Positions 8,899 through 17,583 of a stretch of DNA of 27,611 nt are shown one piece after another (positions within the stretch are counted from its first letter, which is position 1; each line of letters opens with the position of its first letter). Location: positions 1 to 27,611 of the forward strand of contig JBIICJ010000018.1 of the NCBI GenBank assembly GCA_044238965.1. The letters are read 5' to 3'. Made by a program: the position numbers and the translations under genes. Source of the stretch: Micavibrio_B sp044238965 (GTDB lineage: Bacteria; Pseudomonadota; Alphaproteobacteria; Micavibrionales; Micavibrionaceae). Under the pieces are notes generated by a model. That model saw only the letters and a program-made list of their open reading frames with translations, searched no databases and was not told where the DNA came from.

Positions 8899-8934
8899 CT
8901 TTGGCATTCCTGTGCGCCGACTATAATATAAAAA
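8899..8934 (+). promoter_or_regulatory. Candidate promoter of the polysaccharide cluster
   Basis: A consensus -10 hexamer TATAAT (8922-8927) lies about 105 bp upstream of the first glycosyltransferase start. The best -35-like sequence is TTGGCA (8901-8906), but the 15-bp spacer is short. Transcription from here would give a leader of about 98 nt. The same AT-rich block read on the minus strand contains TATTAT, and so might also serve the lipoprotein gene. No JUMPstart/ops element (RfaH site) was found. Confidence 0.4.
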
Positions 8935-8958
8935 ACAAAGACTTTCCAATAGGAAAAT

Positions 8959-9004
8959 GCCATGATTTATGGCTTGTGAGGGCATGAAATATGCCGTAAA
9001 TCAT
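8959..9004 (+). repeat. Nested inverted repeats in the cluster leader
   Basis: Two 15-nt hairpins occur in tandem, GCCAT-GATTT-ATGGC (8959-8973) and GGCAT-GAAAT-ATGCC (8981-8995). Overlapping both is a longer 12-bp inverted repeat pairing 8962-8973 (ATGATTTATGGC) with 8993-9004 (GCCGTAAATCAT), with one T-G wobble and a 19-nt loop. The long stem and the short hairpins are mutually exclusive. No T-run follows, so none is an intrinsic terminator. Possible roles are an operator or a leader-RNA switch. Confidence 0.4.
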
Positions 9005-9031
9005 TTAAATATTGAAACAAATGAACAAATA

Positions 9032-10150
9032 ATGACATCCACACCCAAACATGTCTTACTTATTTCAAATACCGCATTTTCAATGTGGAATTTCCGCCGT
9101 TCTGTAATGGCGGATATGGTAGCAGAGGGATGTAAGGTCACCTGTATTGCGGTTCCTGATCATACTTCAGACAATATCAAAACATTGGGCGTTGATTTTA
9201 TTCCGTTATCTTTAACACGCGCTGGCGCAAACCCATTTCATGAAATCAATGTTATACGGTTTATATTCTCACACATAAAAAAATTAAAACCCGATCTTAT
9301 TATTTCATACACGATTAAACCAAATGCGTATGTTCCACCCATAGCAAAATTATTGGGCATACCGTGTTTGGCTGTGGTCACGGGTTTAGGTTATGCCTTT
9401 ATCAAAGATAATTTTGTGGCACGACTTGCGCGTTATGTTTTACGATTTGGTTTAAATTGCACACAAAAAATTTGGTTTTTGAACCATGATGACCGTCATG
9501 TTGTGTGTAGGGAATCTCCATTTTTATGGGGTAAATCGAGCATTTTGGCAGGTGAAGGTATTGATATAAACTATTTTAGTGACAAAAGTTTTCCATTGCC
9601 ATCAAATGATAAATTCATTTTTTTAATGGTCGCGCGTATTTTAAAAGATAAAGGTATTTATGAATTTGCTGAAGCCGCAAAAATCATTAGACAAAAAAAA
9701 CCACAAGTGGAATGTCATGTACTGGGTGCTATTGATCATGAAAATCCTGCGGGTTTATCGACCGATGAATGGCAAAAATTATGCGATGAATCGGGTGTTA
9801 TTTATAAAGGCGTGTCTTCCGACGTGCGCCCCTTTATTGCCGCCGCGCATGTGTGTGTGTTGCCATCATATCGCGAAGGTATTCCATTTGCTTTGCTCGA
9901 AGGCGGAGCCATGCGCAAACCATTAATTGCAACAGATGTTGCTGGTTGTCGCGATGTGGTTAGAAATGGTCAAAATGGATATGTTGTTGAAGTCCAAAAT
10001 GCCCATGCTTTGGCGGATGCGATGCAAAAAATGATTGATTTACCGCATGATTCATTTGTAAAAATGAAAGATATATCCCGTCAGATCATTGTCGATGAAT
10101 TTTGTACAGAAAAGGTGATTGAACAATATCGCAAGCTGTATATAAACTAA
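9032..10150 (+). CDS. Glycosyltransferase, GT4-like (GT-B fold)
   Basis: This 372-residue cytoplasmic glycosyltransferase is the first gene of the sugar cluster. The N-terminal Rossmann half starts HVLLISNTAFSMWNFRRS; the C-terminal half carries MVARILKDKGIYEFAEAA and the donor-binding segment REGIPFALLEGGAMRKPLIA, with the paired glutamates (E-x7-E) typical of retaining GT4 enzymes. It resembles O-antigen and N-glycan GalNAc/HexNAc transferases, which suits the UDP-GlcNAc 4-epimerase gene next to it, but the donor is inferred. The start is uncertain: ATG 9032 matches the usual family N-terminus but lacks a Shine-Dalgarno, while in-frame ATGs at 8969 and 8984 would add 16-21 residues unlike the family. 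A three-codon frame (9021-9032, MNK-stop) overlaps ATG 9032 as TAATG. Confidence 0.85.
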   Translation: MTSTPKHVLLISNTAFSMWNFRRSVMADMVAEGCKVTCIAVPDHTSDNIKTLGVDFIPLSLTRAGANPFHEINVIRFIFSHIKKLKPDLIISYTIKPNAYVPPIAKLLGIPCLAVVTGLGYAFIKDNFVARLARYVLRFGLNCTQKIWFLNHDDRHVVCRESPFLWGKSSILAGEGIDINYFSDKSFPLPSNDKFIFLMVARILKDKGIYEFAEAAKIIRQKKPQVECHVLGAIDHENPAGLSTDEWQKLCDESGVIYKGVSSDVRPFIAAAHVCVLPSYREGIPFALLEGGAMRKPLIATDVAGCRDVVRNGQNGYVVEVQNAHALADAMQKMIDLPHDSFVKMKDISRQIIVDEFCTEKVIEQYRKLYIN

Positions 10151-10157
10151 TATCGAA

Positions 10158-11165
10158 ATGACATTAGATACATTTAAAGCGCATGAATTATTTTCAAACG
10201 GTAAAACAAAATGGCTGATTACAGGGGCCGCGGGTTTTATCGCATCGCACTTGCTTGAAAATTTATTGGCATTGGGTCAACAGATTGTGGTGTTTGATAA
10301 TTTCTCAACAGGCAGCGCGCACAATATTGAATTGGTCAAATCAAAATTTTCTGACGATATCTGGAACAAAAATTGTACAATTATTGAAGGCGATATTCGT
10401 GATGAGGCGGCTTGCGCCCACGCATGCAAAGATGTTGATATTGTGTTGCACCATGCCGCCATTGGATCAGTGCCACAATCGTTAGATCAACCTGTCTATG
10501 TTGACAGCATCAATGTGGGTGGATTTGTAAATATGATCAATGCCGCGGCCAATGCCGATGTGAAACGTTTTATTTATGCCAGTTCAAGTGCGGTTTACGG
10601 TGATAATGATTTTGGAATTAATCATGAAAATCAACCATTAAATCCACAATCGCCCTATGCAGTTGGGAAATATGCGAATGAATTATACGCGGCATCATTG
10701 GGGCAATATCGCGGGCTCGATACAATCGGATTTCGTTATTTTAATATTTATGGTGATCGTCAAGATCCGAATGGCGCTTATGCTGCCGTCATTCCGAAAT
10801 GGATTGATTCCATGTTAAATAAACACGATGTTATTATTCATGGCGATGGCGAAACCTATCGTGATTTTTGTCACGTCAATGACGTCGTGCAGGCAAATTT
10901 TTTGGCGGCATGTGTTCGGAACCCCGACGCGGTAAATCAAGTTTATAATATTGCCTCAGGAACAAAATCATCATTGAATCAATTATTTTCTACTTTGCGC
11001 GATGCAACAAATATGCCGTGCGAACCAATTTATGGTGCGCCGCGCCCCGCGGATATCCGCATCTCTTGCGCATCAATTCAAAAGGCAAAAACAGTGCTCG
11101 GTTTTGCCCCGCAATATTCTTTGGAAACGGGGCTAAAGCAAACAGTGAAATCATATAAAAATTAG
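10158..11165 (+). CDS. wbpP: UDP-N-acetylglucosamine 4-epimerase (WbpP/TviC type)
   Basis: This 335-residue extended SDR interconverts UDP-GlcNAc and UDP-GalNAc in the cytoplasm. It has the NAD-binding TGAAGFIA motif near residue 22 after a short N-terminal extension like that of P. aeruginosa WbpP, the SSSAVYG serine motif and the catalytic Y-x3-K in SPYAVGKYANELYA. It also has the stretch FRYFNIYGDRQDPNGAYAAV, a hallmark of WbpP/TviC rather than of GalE. DGETYRDFCHVNDVVQANF also matches. It follows the glycosyltransferase by 7 bp and precedes a 147-bp gap before wbpA. It probably supplies GalNAc to one of the cluster's transferases. Confidence 0.88.
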   Translation: MTLDTFKAHELFSNGKTKWLITGAAGFIASHLLENLLALGQQIVVFDNFSTGSAHNIELVKSKFSDDIWNKNCTIIEGDIRDEAACAHACKDVDIVLHHAAIGSVPQSLDQPVYVDSINVGGFVNMINAAANADVKRFIYASSSAVYGDNDFGINHENQPLNPQSPYAVGKYANELYAASLGQYRGLDTIGFRYFNIYGDRQDPNGAYAAVIPKWIDSMLNKHDVIIHGDGETYRDFCHVNDVVQANFLAACVRNPDAVNQVYNIASGTKSSLNQLFSTLRDATNMPCEPIYGAPRPADIRISCASIQKAKTVLGFAPQYSLETGLKQTVKSYKN

Positions 11166-11312
11166 GCTATTATATATTGTCATAATGCAATTATAGGATG
11201 GTGGTTTGCACGCGTCATCAAAATAACAATATTGGAATAAAATTCTCTTGTCTTTTGGCCTTATTTGCGGTGTTAATGCATTGATATTAACGATATTTTT
11301 AAAGATAAAATC
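11166..11312. other. 147-bp intergenic gap before wbpA
   Basis: No gene is seen here. It is the largest gap inside the sugar cluster and is AT-rich. It contains a weak inverted repeat GTTAAT-N8-ATTAAC (11272-11291), 21 bp before the wbpA start, and a small ATAAT-GCA-ATTAT repeat (11182-11194). TTGCAC (11206-11211) with ATATTG 17 bp later is a poor promoter match. An internal promoter for wbpA onward is plausible from the gap, but no element is convincing. No intrinsic terminator is seen. Confidence 0.35.
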
Positions 11313-12695
11313 ATGTTTACAGCTGATAAAAAACAATCTCCGTCTTTGCACGCACATTCTGATGTTGATGCGGCATTATTGGAACAAGCTTTTTTAAATT
11401 CAAACGCGTCCATCGGAGTGATTGGTTTGGGTTATGTGGGGCTTCCGCTGGTTTCCAATTTTGTGCGTCAGAATTTTACCGTGTTTGGTTTTGATATTGA
11501 TCAAACAAAAGTTGACGCTTTGAATGATGGACAATCTTATATCAAACATATTCCATCATCTGATATTTTAGAATTGGTAGAAACTAAACGTTTTACCGCC
11601 ACGAATGATTTCAGTCATCTAACCAAGATGGATGCGATTGTTATTTGTGTTCCCACTCCACTCACCAAACAGCGCGAACCAGACCTAAGTTACATTGTCA
11701 AAACAACCGAAGTGATTTCAAAATATTTGCGCAAGGGACAATTGATTACCTTAGAGTCAACAACATACCCAGGCACTACACGCGAAGTGATGATTCCAAT
11801 TTTAGAAAGAAATTCAGGATTAATATCAGGCGTTGATTTTTTTGTGGCATTTTCGCCCGAACGCGAAGATCCAGGTAATGAAGTATTTTCAGCCAATTCC
11901 ACGCCCAAGGTTGTTGGTGGGTGCGGCGCTGATGCCTTGAAATTAGCCTGTGCACTATATGGCAAAGTCACACCCAAAGTTGTGCCTGTATCGAGCGCTG
12001 ATACAGCCGAGGCTGTAAAGCTTACTGAAAATATTTTCCGCGCGGTAAATATCGCTCTCGTAAATGAACTTAAGGTTATTTACAACGCCATGGGTATTGA
12101 TGTGTGGGAAGTGATTGATGCCGCAAAAACAAAACCATTTGGATTTATGCCGTTTTATCCTGGCCCCGGGCTTGGTGGCCATTGTATTCCAATTGATCCA
12201 TTTTATTTAACATGGAAGGCGCGTGAATTTGACATCTCAACGCGTTTTATTGAATTGGCGGGTGAAGTGAACCGCAGTATGCCATTTCATGTTGTGGGCC
12301 GATTAGGCGAAGCATTAAATCGTCGTTTTGCCAAAGGATTAAATGGCGCGAAAATTTTAATGTTAGGCTTAGCATACAAAAAGAATGTTGATGATATGCG
12401 CGAAAGTCCATCATTAAAAATTATCGAAATCATGGAACAAAAAGGTGCGATCGTTAATTTCTATGATCCATATTTTTCCATCATTCCAAAATTGCGCGAA
12501 CATCCCGCACTGATCGATCGTAAAGGCATTGATTTAAATGTACAAAACTTAAAACAATTCGATGCGGTATTTATTGCAACCGATCATGATGATGTTGATT
12601 ACAACATGGTTGTTGAACATGCAAAATTAGTGATCGACACACGCAATGTATTGGAACGTTTAAATATTCACAGCGATAAAATTGTAAAGGCTTAA
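11313..12695 (+). CDS. wbpA: UDP-N-acetyl-D-glucosamine 6-dehydrogenase (WbpA)
   Basis: This 460-residue NAD-dependent enzyme oxidises UDP-GlcNAc twice to UDP-GlcNAc uronic acid, the first committed step of the di-N-acetylated uronic acid pathway. The N-terminal Rossmann motif is IGVIGLGYVGLPLV (34-47). CVPTPLTKQREPDLSYIV and STTYPGTTREV follow, and the catalytic cysteine is C291 in GPGLGGHCIPIDPFYLTWKA. The C-terminal domain has LGLAYKKNVDDMRESPS. The segments match WbpA of P. aeruginosa O5 closely along the length. TviB/WbpO (UDP-GalNAc dehydrogenase) is the nearest alternative, but the wbpB, wbpD and wbpE genes right after it favour WbpA. It ends 6 bp before wbpB. Confidence 0.92.
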   Translation: MFTADKKQSPSLHAHSDVDAALLEQAFLNSNASIGVIGLGYVGLPLVSNFVRQNFTVFGFDIDQTKVDALNDGQSYIKHIPSSDILELVETKRFTATNDFSHLTKMDAIVICVPTPLTKQREPDLSYIVKTTEVISKYLRKGQLITLESTTYPGTTREVMIPILERNSGLISGVDFFVAFSPEREDPGNEVFSANSTPKVVGGCGADALKLACALYGKVTPKVVPVSSADTAEAVKLTENIFRAVNIALVNELKVIYNAMGIDVWEVIDAAKTKPFGFMPFYPGPGLGGHCIPIDPFYLTWKAREFDISTRFIELAGEVNRSMPFHVVGRLGEALNRRFAKGLNGAKILMLGLAYKKNVDDMRESPSLKIIEIMEQKGAIVNFYDPYFSIIPKLREHPALIDRKGIDLNVQNLKQFDAVFIATDHDDVDYNMVVEHAKLVIDTRNVLERLNIHSDKIVKA

Positions 12696-12701
12696 TACGA
12701 C

Positions 12702-13679
12702 ATGACAAAATCAGTGGCCGTTATTGGATGTGGATATTGGGGCAAAAATATTGTTCGTAATTTCGCCGAAATTGGTGAATTGGCAGCAATTTGCGAAGGA
12801 AATCCTGTAACCGCCGCAACCGTGTCAACCACTTATAATGTGCCTGTTTTAACTTTTGATGAGATTTTAAATCGCAATGATATTCGCGGTGTTGCCATTG
12901 CTGCGCCTGCGGCGACGCATTACGAATTGGCACGCAAAACATTACTAGCTGGCAAAGATGTATTTGTTGAAAAACCATTGTCATTGGATGTAAAAGAGGG
13001 TGAAGATTTATGCGCCCTCGCCACACAAAAAAAAGCCGTGTTAATGGTGGGGCATTTATTACAATATCATGTGGCATATTTAAAATTAAAATCAATGATC
13101 GAAAATGGTGATATCGGCACATTGCGTTATATTTATTCCAACCGTTTAAATTTGGGTAAAGTGCGCACCGAAGAAGATGTGTTGTGGAGTTTCGCCCCCC
13201 ATGACATTTCCATGATCTTGGGATTGGTCGGTGATGCGCCTGTCGATGTAACCGCACAATCATTTTCAACCCTCACGCCGTCAATCGCTGACACTGTGAC
13301 AGTGCATATGAATTTCAAACAAAATATCGCGGCACACGTGCATGTTTCCTGGATCAACCCATTCAAAGAACAAAAATTGGTTGTGATCGGAGACAAAGCA
13401 ATGGCGGTATTTGATGATGGTTTGCCGCTCACACAAAAATTAATAATTTATCCGCACAGTGTTGATGTGTCAGGTGCTGTGCCGCAGGTGAATAAAGCCG
13501 ATGGGATAGCGGCCCAATTGGATACTAGCGAACCATTGCGCAATGAATGCCAACATTTTGTTGATTGTATTCATTCACGTGCAACGCCACGTACAGATGG
13601 TTATGAGGGGTTGCGTGTGCTGGATATTTTAAATCGCGCCAGTCAAAAAATGGCATCGGCACAAAAGGTGGCGGCATGA
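12702..13679 (+). CDS. wbpB: UDP-GlcNAcA 3-dehydrogenase (WbpB), Gfo/Idh/MocA family
   Basis: This 325-residue oxidoreductase (WbpB is about 316) oxidises C3 of UDP-GlcNAc uronic acid with NAD, giving the 3-keto substrate for WbpE. The nucleotide-binding motif is VIGCGYWGKN (about 7-16) and the Gfo/Idh signature is DVFVEKPLSL with the EKP lysine at about 91. WSFAPHDISMIL carries the conserved histidine region of the C-terminal domain. In characterised systems WbpB and WbpE are coupled by recycling alpha-ketoglutarate and 2-hydroxyglutarate. An AAGG lies about 11 nt before the start. It overlaps wbpD by ATGA (13676-13679). Confidence 0.88.
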   Translation: MTKSVAVIGCGYWGKNIVRNFAEIGELAAICEGNPVTAATVSTTYNVPVLTFDEILNRNDIRGVAIAAPAATHYELARKTLLAGKDVFVEKPLSLDVKEGEDLCALATQKKAVLMVGHLLQYHVAYLKLKSMIENGDIGTLRYIYSNRLNLGKVRTEEDVLWSFAPHDISMILGLVGDAPVDVTAQSFSTLTPSIADTVTVHMNFKQNIAAHVHVSWINPFKEQKLVVIGDKAMAVFDDGLPLTQKLIIYPHSVDVSGAVPQVNKADGIAAQLDTSEPLRNECQHFVDCIHSRATPRTDGYEGLRVLDILNRASQKMASAQKVAA

Positions 13680-14266
13680 CAAGGGCGCAAACAAAAATAT
13701 ATCAAGATGTGTTTATTCACGAAAGTTCATATGTTGATGATCCATGTGAAATTGGTGCAGGCACCAAAATTTGGCATTTCACACATATTTTGCCGAATAC
13801 AAAAATTGGCACGCAATGTGTGATTTCACAAAATTGTATGATCGGCCCCGATGTAACAATTGGCAATAAATGCAAAATTCAAAATAATGTAAGTTTATAC
13901 AAAGGCGTTACCTTAGAAGATGGTGTTTTCTGTGGCCCATCATGTGTGTTTACCAACGTCAATAATCCACGGTCAGAAATTGAACGGAAAAATGAATACC
14001 GCTCCACATTGGTTCGCCGTGGTGCCACCATTGGTGCCAATGCAACCATTGTGTGCGGACATACATTGGGCGCGTATTGTTTTATTGCTGCGGGCGCTGT
14101 TGTCACTAATGATGTGCCTGATCATGCGTTGATGGCGGGCGTTCCTGCCAAACGTATTGGATGGATGAGTCACGCAGGTATAAAATTGGGTAATGATTTG
14201 GTCTGTCCATCGGAAGGTCGAACATACCAAGAAACAAATGGCCAATTGGTCGAAATTGTAAAATAA
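13676..14266 (+). CDS. wbpD: UDP-3-amino-GlcNAcA N-acetyltransferase (WbpD)
   Basis: This 196-residue left-handed beta-helix acetyltransferase is about the length of WbpD (191). Hexapeptide repeats run from about residue 20 to 155 (for example IGAGTKIWHF, IGTQCVISQN, IGNKCKIQNN). A loop with FTNVNNPRSEIERKNEY is typical of the WbpD/WlbB group. The C-terminal turns VVTNDVPDHALMAGVPAKRI resemble those of the sugar acetyltransferases generally. It transfers acetyl from acetyl-CoA to the 3-amino group made by WbpE, giving UDP-2,3-diacetamido-2,3-dideoxy-glucuronate. Its start overlaps the wbpB stop. Confidence 0.9.
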   Translation: MTRAQTKIYQDVFIHESSYVDDPCEIGAGTKIWHFTHILPNTKIGTQCVISQNCMIGPDVTIGNKCKIQNNVSLYKGVTLEDGVFCGPSCVFTNVNNPRSEIERKNEYRSTLVRRGATIGANATIVCGHTLGAYCFIAAGAVVTNDVPDHALMAGVPAKRIGWMSHAGIKLGNDLVCPSEGRTYQETNGQLVEIVK

Positions 14267-14289
14267 AAAAAGAGGATAGAGAAATTATT

Positions 14290-15453
14290 ATGAATAACGC
14301 TGCACGTGCACCAAAACCACAATCACCCATTCCGTTTATTGATTTGCAAGCACAACGTGCCCGCATTGGTGATGCGATGGATAAGGCAGTAATGGCCGCA
14401 GTCAATGAAGGCAGTTATATCCTTGGCCCACAAGTTAAAGAACTTGAAAAACAATTATGCACATGGACAGGTGCAAAACACACAATCGCTTGCGCGAATG
14501 GTACAGATGCATTGGCATTGGTATTGATGGCGCGCGGCGTGCGCCCTGGTGATGCAATTTTTGTCCCTGCCTTTACCTTTGTAGCAACTGCCGAAGTTGT
14601 CGCGTGGCTCGGGGCAAAACCATTCTTTGTTGATGTTTTGGATGATACATTCAACATGGACCCACAAAGTTTGAAACAAGCCATTATCGATGCAAAAGCG
14701 GCGGGCTTAACACCGCGCGGTGTTATTCCTGTTGATTTATTTGGCCAACCTGCCGATTATCGCCAAATTCTTTCTATTGCTGATGAAAATCAATTATGGG
14801 TTTTGGCAGATGCGGCGCAAGCATTTGGTGCCTCGTTTGATGGAAAACCTGTCGGTAGTTTTGGCCTTGCCACTTCCACCAGTTTCTTTCCCGCAAAACC
14901 ACTTGGTTGTTATGGTGATGGCGGCGCGGTTTTCACAAATGATGATGAATTAAATACGGCGATTCGCAGCATTCATTTCCACGGCAAAGGATCGGACAAA
15001 TATGATAATGTGCGCATCGGTGTGAATAGCCGTTTGGATACAATTCAGGCCGCCATCCTGCTTGAAAAATTAAAAATATTTGGTGATGAATGTATTGCAC
15101 GCCAACAGGTTGCCGATCGTTATAATGACGTATTCAAAAACATTGTACGCACGCCAAAAATTATGGATGGCGCGACCAGCGTCTGGGCGCAATACACATT
15201 GGTATTAAATGACGGCATGAATCGCGCTGCCATAATGGATGCATGCAAAAATGCAGGCGTACCAACCATGGTATACTACCCCATCCCGCTTGCCAGCCAA
15301 ACAGGATATAAACACTTCCCATCGGTTAGCACGGGCATTCCTGTATCGAACGATTTGGCGGCACGCGTGCTCAGCCTCCCCATGCACCCTTATTTAGATA
15401 CCGAACAACAAGATTATATTGTGTCCGTTGTGTTGGATGCGATGAAGGGTTGA
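14290..15453 (+). CDS. wbpE: UDP-2-acetamido-3-keto-GlcNAcA aminotransferase (WbpE)
   Basis: This 387-residue PLP-dependent DegT/DnrJ/EryC1 aminotransferase transfers an amino group from glutamate to C3 of the WbpB product. The PLP lysine is K203 in SFFPAKPLGCYGDGGA and the pyridine-nitrogen aspartate is D174 in ADAAQAFG. IPFIDLQAQRARI near the N-terminus is the usual substrate-loop start. The FFPAKPLGCYGDGG form distinguishes it from the second aminotransferase just downstream and matches WbpE/WlbC. AGAGGA (14271-14276) stands 13 nt before ATG, a rather long spacing. A 23-bp gap separates it from wbpD. Confidence 0.9.
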   Translation: MNNAARAPKPQSPIPFIDLQAQRARIGDAMDKAVMAAVNEGSYILGPQVKELEKQLCTWTGAKHTIACANGTDALALVLMARGVRPGDAIFVPAFTFVATAEVVAWLGAKPFFVDVLDDTFNMDPQSLKQAIIDAKAAGLTPRGVIPVDLFGQPADYRQILSIADENQLWVLADAAQAFGASFDGKPVGSFGLATSTSFFPAKPLGCYGDGGAVFTNDDELNTAIRSIHFHGKGSDKYDNVRIGVNSRLDTIQAAILLEKLKIFGDECIARQQVADRYNDVFKNIVRTPKIMDGATSVWAQYTLVLNDGMNRAAIMDACKNAGVPTMVYYPIPLASQTGYKHFPSVSTGIPVSNDLAARVLSLPMHPYLDTEQQDYIVSVVLDAMKG

Positions 15454-15467
15454 TTGAGAGCGCCTCC

Positions 15468-16610
15468 ATGGAAAAGCAGATTCAAATTTCACGACCATCA
15501 ATGGGTGAGGAAGAATGGCAGGCTGTTAAAGAGCCAATCATGAAAGGATGGTTGACTCAAGGACCAAAGGTTTTGGAATTTGAGCAACGTTTTGCGGATG
15601 AGGTAAATTCTCCCTATACTGTTGCCTTAACATCATGCACGACCGCATTGCATTTGTCAGTTTTGGCGGCAGGTGTTCAAGTAGGAGATGAGGTAATTGT
15701 TCCTGCTTTTAGTTGGGTTGCGACTGCGAATGCTGTTGAATATTGCGGCGCTAAGCCAGTTTTTGTTGATATAGATCAATCCACTTTTAATATTGATCCT
15801 CAAAAAATTTCTGATGCTATCAGTGAGAAAACAAAAGCTATTATTCCTGTTCACTTATTTGGATTGGCGGCGGATATGGATGCGATTAAGCAAGCCACTC
15901 CCGATCATGTGATTATTTTAGAAGATGCCGCTTGTGCGGCGGGCGCTTTGTATAAAGGGCAGAATGTTGGCACTTTTGGGCAGAGCGCTAGTTTTTCATT
16001 CCACCCACGCAAATCAATTACGACAGGGGAAGGTGGTATGATAACTACGAATGATAAGAATATCTATGAACAACTATTAGTGTTGAGAAACCATGGATTA
16101 TCATCATCTGAGTCTATGAAGACACAAGGGGCACAACCTTATGACATGGGAGAGGTTGATGTTTTGGGATATAATTATCGTATGACTGATTTGCAGGCGG
16201 CCATAGGTTTAGTCCAGTTAAACAAAATGCAAAAATGGATTGATGAGCGCGATAAGTGGGCGGCGTATTATCATCATCATTTATCTGATATTGAATGGTT
16301 AACATGCCCTACTGCAAGTGTTGGTTATCGTCATAGCTGGCAAGCCTATGTTACCTTTGTTGATGAAACTAAATCACCACAAACACGAAACGAAATCATG
16401 ATGTATCTAAAAGCAAAAGGCATTGCTACACGCCCAGGAACCCAAGCTATTCACATGCTAAACTATTATAAAGAGAAATATAATATCGATGAGTATGATT
16501 TCCCAGTGGCAAGGGGTTGTTTTTACCAATCAATGGCTATACCAATGCACAATGAAATGACTAAAGATGATTTCGATTATGTGATTAATAAAATTAAGGA
16601 AATAAAATAA
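15468..16610 (+). CDS. Second DegT/DnrJ/EryC1 sugar aminotransferase
   Basis: ATG 15468 is taken as the start, giving 380 residues beginning MEKQIQISRP; a TTG at 15450 overlapping the wbpE stop is possible but would add six atypical residues. The fold-type I PLP residues are present: lysine at about 182 in SFHPRKSITTGEGG and aspartate at about 153 in LEDAACAAG. The HPRK-x-ITTGEGG pattern is that of 4-aminotransferases acting on nucleotide 4-keto sugars (perosamine, ArnB and VioA-like), unlike the WbpE form. It overlaps the ArnA-like SDR gene as TAATG. The substrate may be a UDP-4-keto sugar from that SDR or dTDP-4-keto-6-deoxyglucose from RmlAB. Confidence 0.85.
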   Translation: MEKQIQISRPSMGEEEWQAVKEPIMKGWLTQGPKVLEFEQRFADEVNSPYTVALTSCTTALHLSVLAAGVQVGDEVIVPAFSWVATANAVEYCGAKPVFVDIDQSTFNIDPQKISDAISEKTKAIIPVHLFGLAADMDAIKQATPDHVIILEDAACAAGALYKGQNVGTFGQSASFSFHPRKSITTGEGGMITTNDKNIYEQLLVLRNHGLSSSESMKTQGAQPYDMGEVDVLGYNYRMTDLQAAIGLVQLNKMQKWIDERDKWAAYYHHHLSDIEWLTCPTASVGYRHSWQAYVTFVDETKSPQTRNEIMMYLKAKGIATRPGTQAIHMLNYYKEKYNIDEYDFPVARGCFYQSMAIPMHNEMTKDDFDYVINKIKEIK

Positions 16611-17575
16611 TGGATTTAACTGAAAATAGTGTAATTTTTATCACAGGTGGTGCCGGTTTTATTGGTTCAACTCTTGCGTCTCGATTGGTTGATAAACATA
16701 AAGTTATCATATTTGATAATTTGGATCGCAATGCGATTCAGTACTCAGATTTATTATCTCATAAAAATATTAATTTTATTCAAGGTGATATTATGGATCT
16801 TGAAAAAATTGAATCTATTTTTAAAGAGTATGCCCCCGATTATATTGTTCATTGTGCTGCAATTGCAGGGGTTGATACTGTTATTAAGGATCCTGTCCGA
16901 ACACTGGATATAAATATATTGGGAACAAATAATGTTTTAAAGGCTTGTCGATTATTGCCTAATTTGAAACGAATTGTTTTATTTTCAACAAGCGAAGTCT
17001 TTGGTAGTGATTCATTTAACAGTAATGAAAGTAAGCCTGCCGTTATTGGTGCGGTTGGTGAGGCGCGCTGGACATATGCGTTATCAAAATTGGCAAACGA
17101 ACATTATGCGGACGCATATTTCAAAAAGTATCGTGTGCCTACAGTTATCTTGCGCCCATTTAACATCTATGGACCAGGACAAGTAGGTGAAGGCGCTTTA
17201 TCCATTTTTATTAAACAGGCAATTAAAAACGAAACAATTACAATTCATGGTGACGGCAGTCAGATCCGTGCATGGTGTTATGTTGATGATATGGTGCGCG
17301 GTGTTATGTTGTCTATGACGCATATTGATGCGATTGGCAAATCGTTCAACATAGGAAATCCACGTTCAACATTGACTATCTATGGTTTGGCAAATGCTGT
17401 TGTGCGTATTTTGAATTCGCAATCAAAGATTCTTTTTGTTCCCAAGACCCATGCGGATATCGAGTTACGTATGCCGGACGTGCGTCAGGCAAAAGAGGTG
17501 ATAGATTTTGTTGCTGAAGTGGATCTAGAGGAAGGAATTCCATTAACAGCTGATTATTATCGTAAACATGGGTAA
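16610..17575 (+). CDS. NAD-dependent SDR resembling nucleotide-sugar uronate decarboxylases (ArnA C-domain/UXS)
   Basis: This 321-residue extended SDR has the NAD motif TGGAGFIG (12-19), Y156/K160 in ARWTYALSK, and FSTSEVFG with T127-S128-E129. The STSEV[FY]G form, in place of the TDEVYG of 4,6-dehydratases, is that of UDP-glucuronate decarboxylases and of ArnA. R-W-x-Y-x-x-S-K before the catalytic pair, FNIGNP near 247 and an arginine at 292 in PDVRQA also align with the ArnA decarboxylase domain, whose Arg619 sits in a like position. A plausible role is oxidative decarboxylation of a UDP-uronate to a 4-keto pentose, or 4-epimerisation; the exact reaction is not settled. AAGGA lies 9 nt before the start. 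It sits between an aminotransferase and an acyltransferase. Confidence 0.7.
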   Translation: MDLTENSVIFITGGAGFIGSTLASRLVDKHKVIIFDNLDRNAIQYSDLLSHKNINFIQGDIMDLEKIESIFKEYAPDYIVHCAAIAGVDTVIKDPVRTLDINILGTNNVLKACRLLPNLKRIVLFSTSEVFGSDSFNSNESKPAVIGAVGEARWTYALSKLANEHYADAYFKKYRVPTVILRPFNIYGPGQVGEGALSIFIKQAIKNETITIHGDGSQIRAWCYVDDMVRGVMLSMTHIDAIGKSFNIGNPRSTLTIYGLANAVVRILNSQSKILFVPKTHADIELRMPDVRQAKEVIDFVAEVDLEEGIPLTADYYRKHG

Positions 17576-17583
17576 TTTATAAG

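Noticed and set aside
8875..8985. N-terminal extension of the small lipoprotein from ATG 8985.
   Set aside because: It would bury the signal peptide behind 37 residues; ATG 8874 has an AAGGAG site and gives a normal lipoprotein signal.
8969..9031. Upstream in-frame starts (8969, 8984) for the first glycosyltransferase.
   Set aside because: They add residues unlike the family N-terminus, and the GAGGG near 8984 is only about 1 nt from that ATG; ATG 9032 was kept, although its own ribosome site is poor.
11272..11291. GTTAAT-N8-ATTAAC inverted repeat upstream of wbpA as an operator.
   Set aside because: Six-base AT-rich arms are easily found by chance in this composition; it is noted only within the intergenic entry.
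12721..13269. A 182-codon open frame on the minus strand inside wbpB.
   Set aside because: It is antisense to a clear enzyme gene, has His/Arg-rich low-complexity sequence and no recognisable domain; it is a coding-strand shadow.
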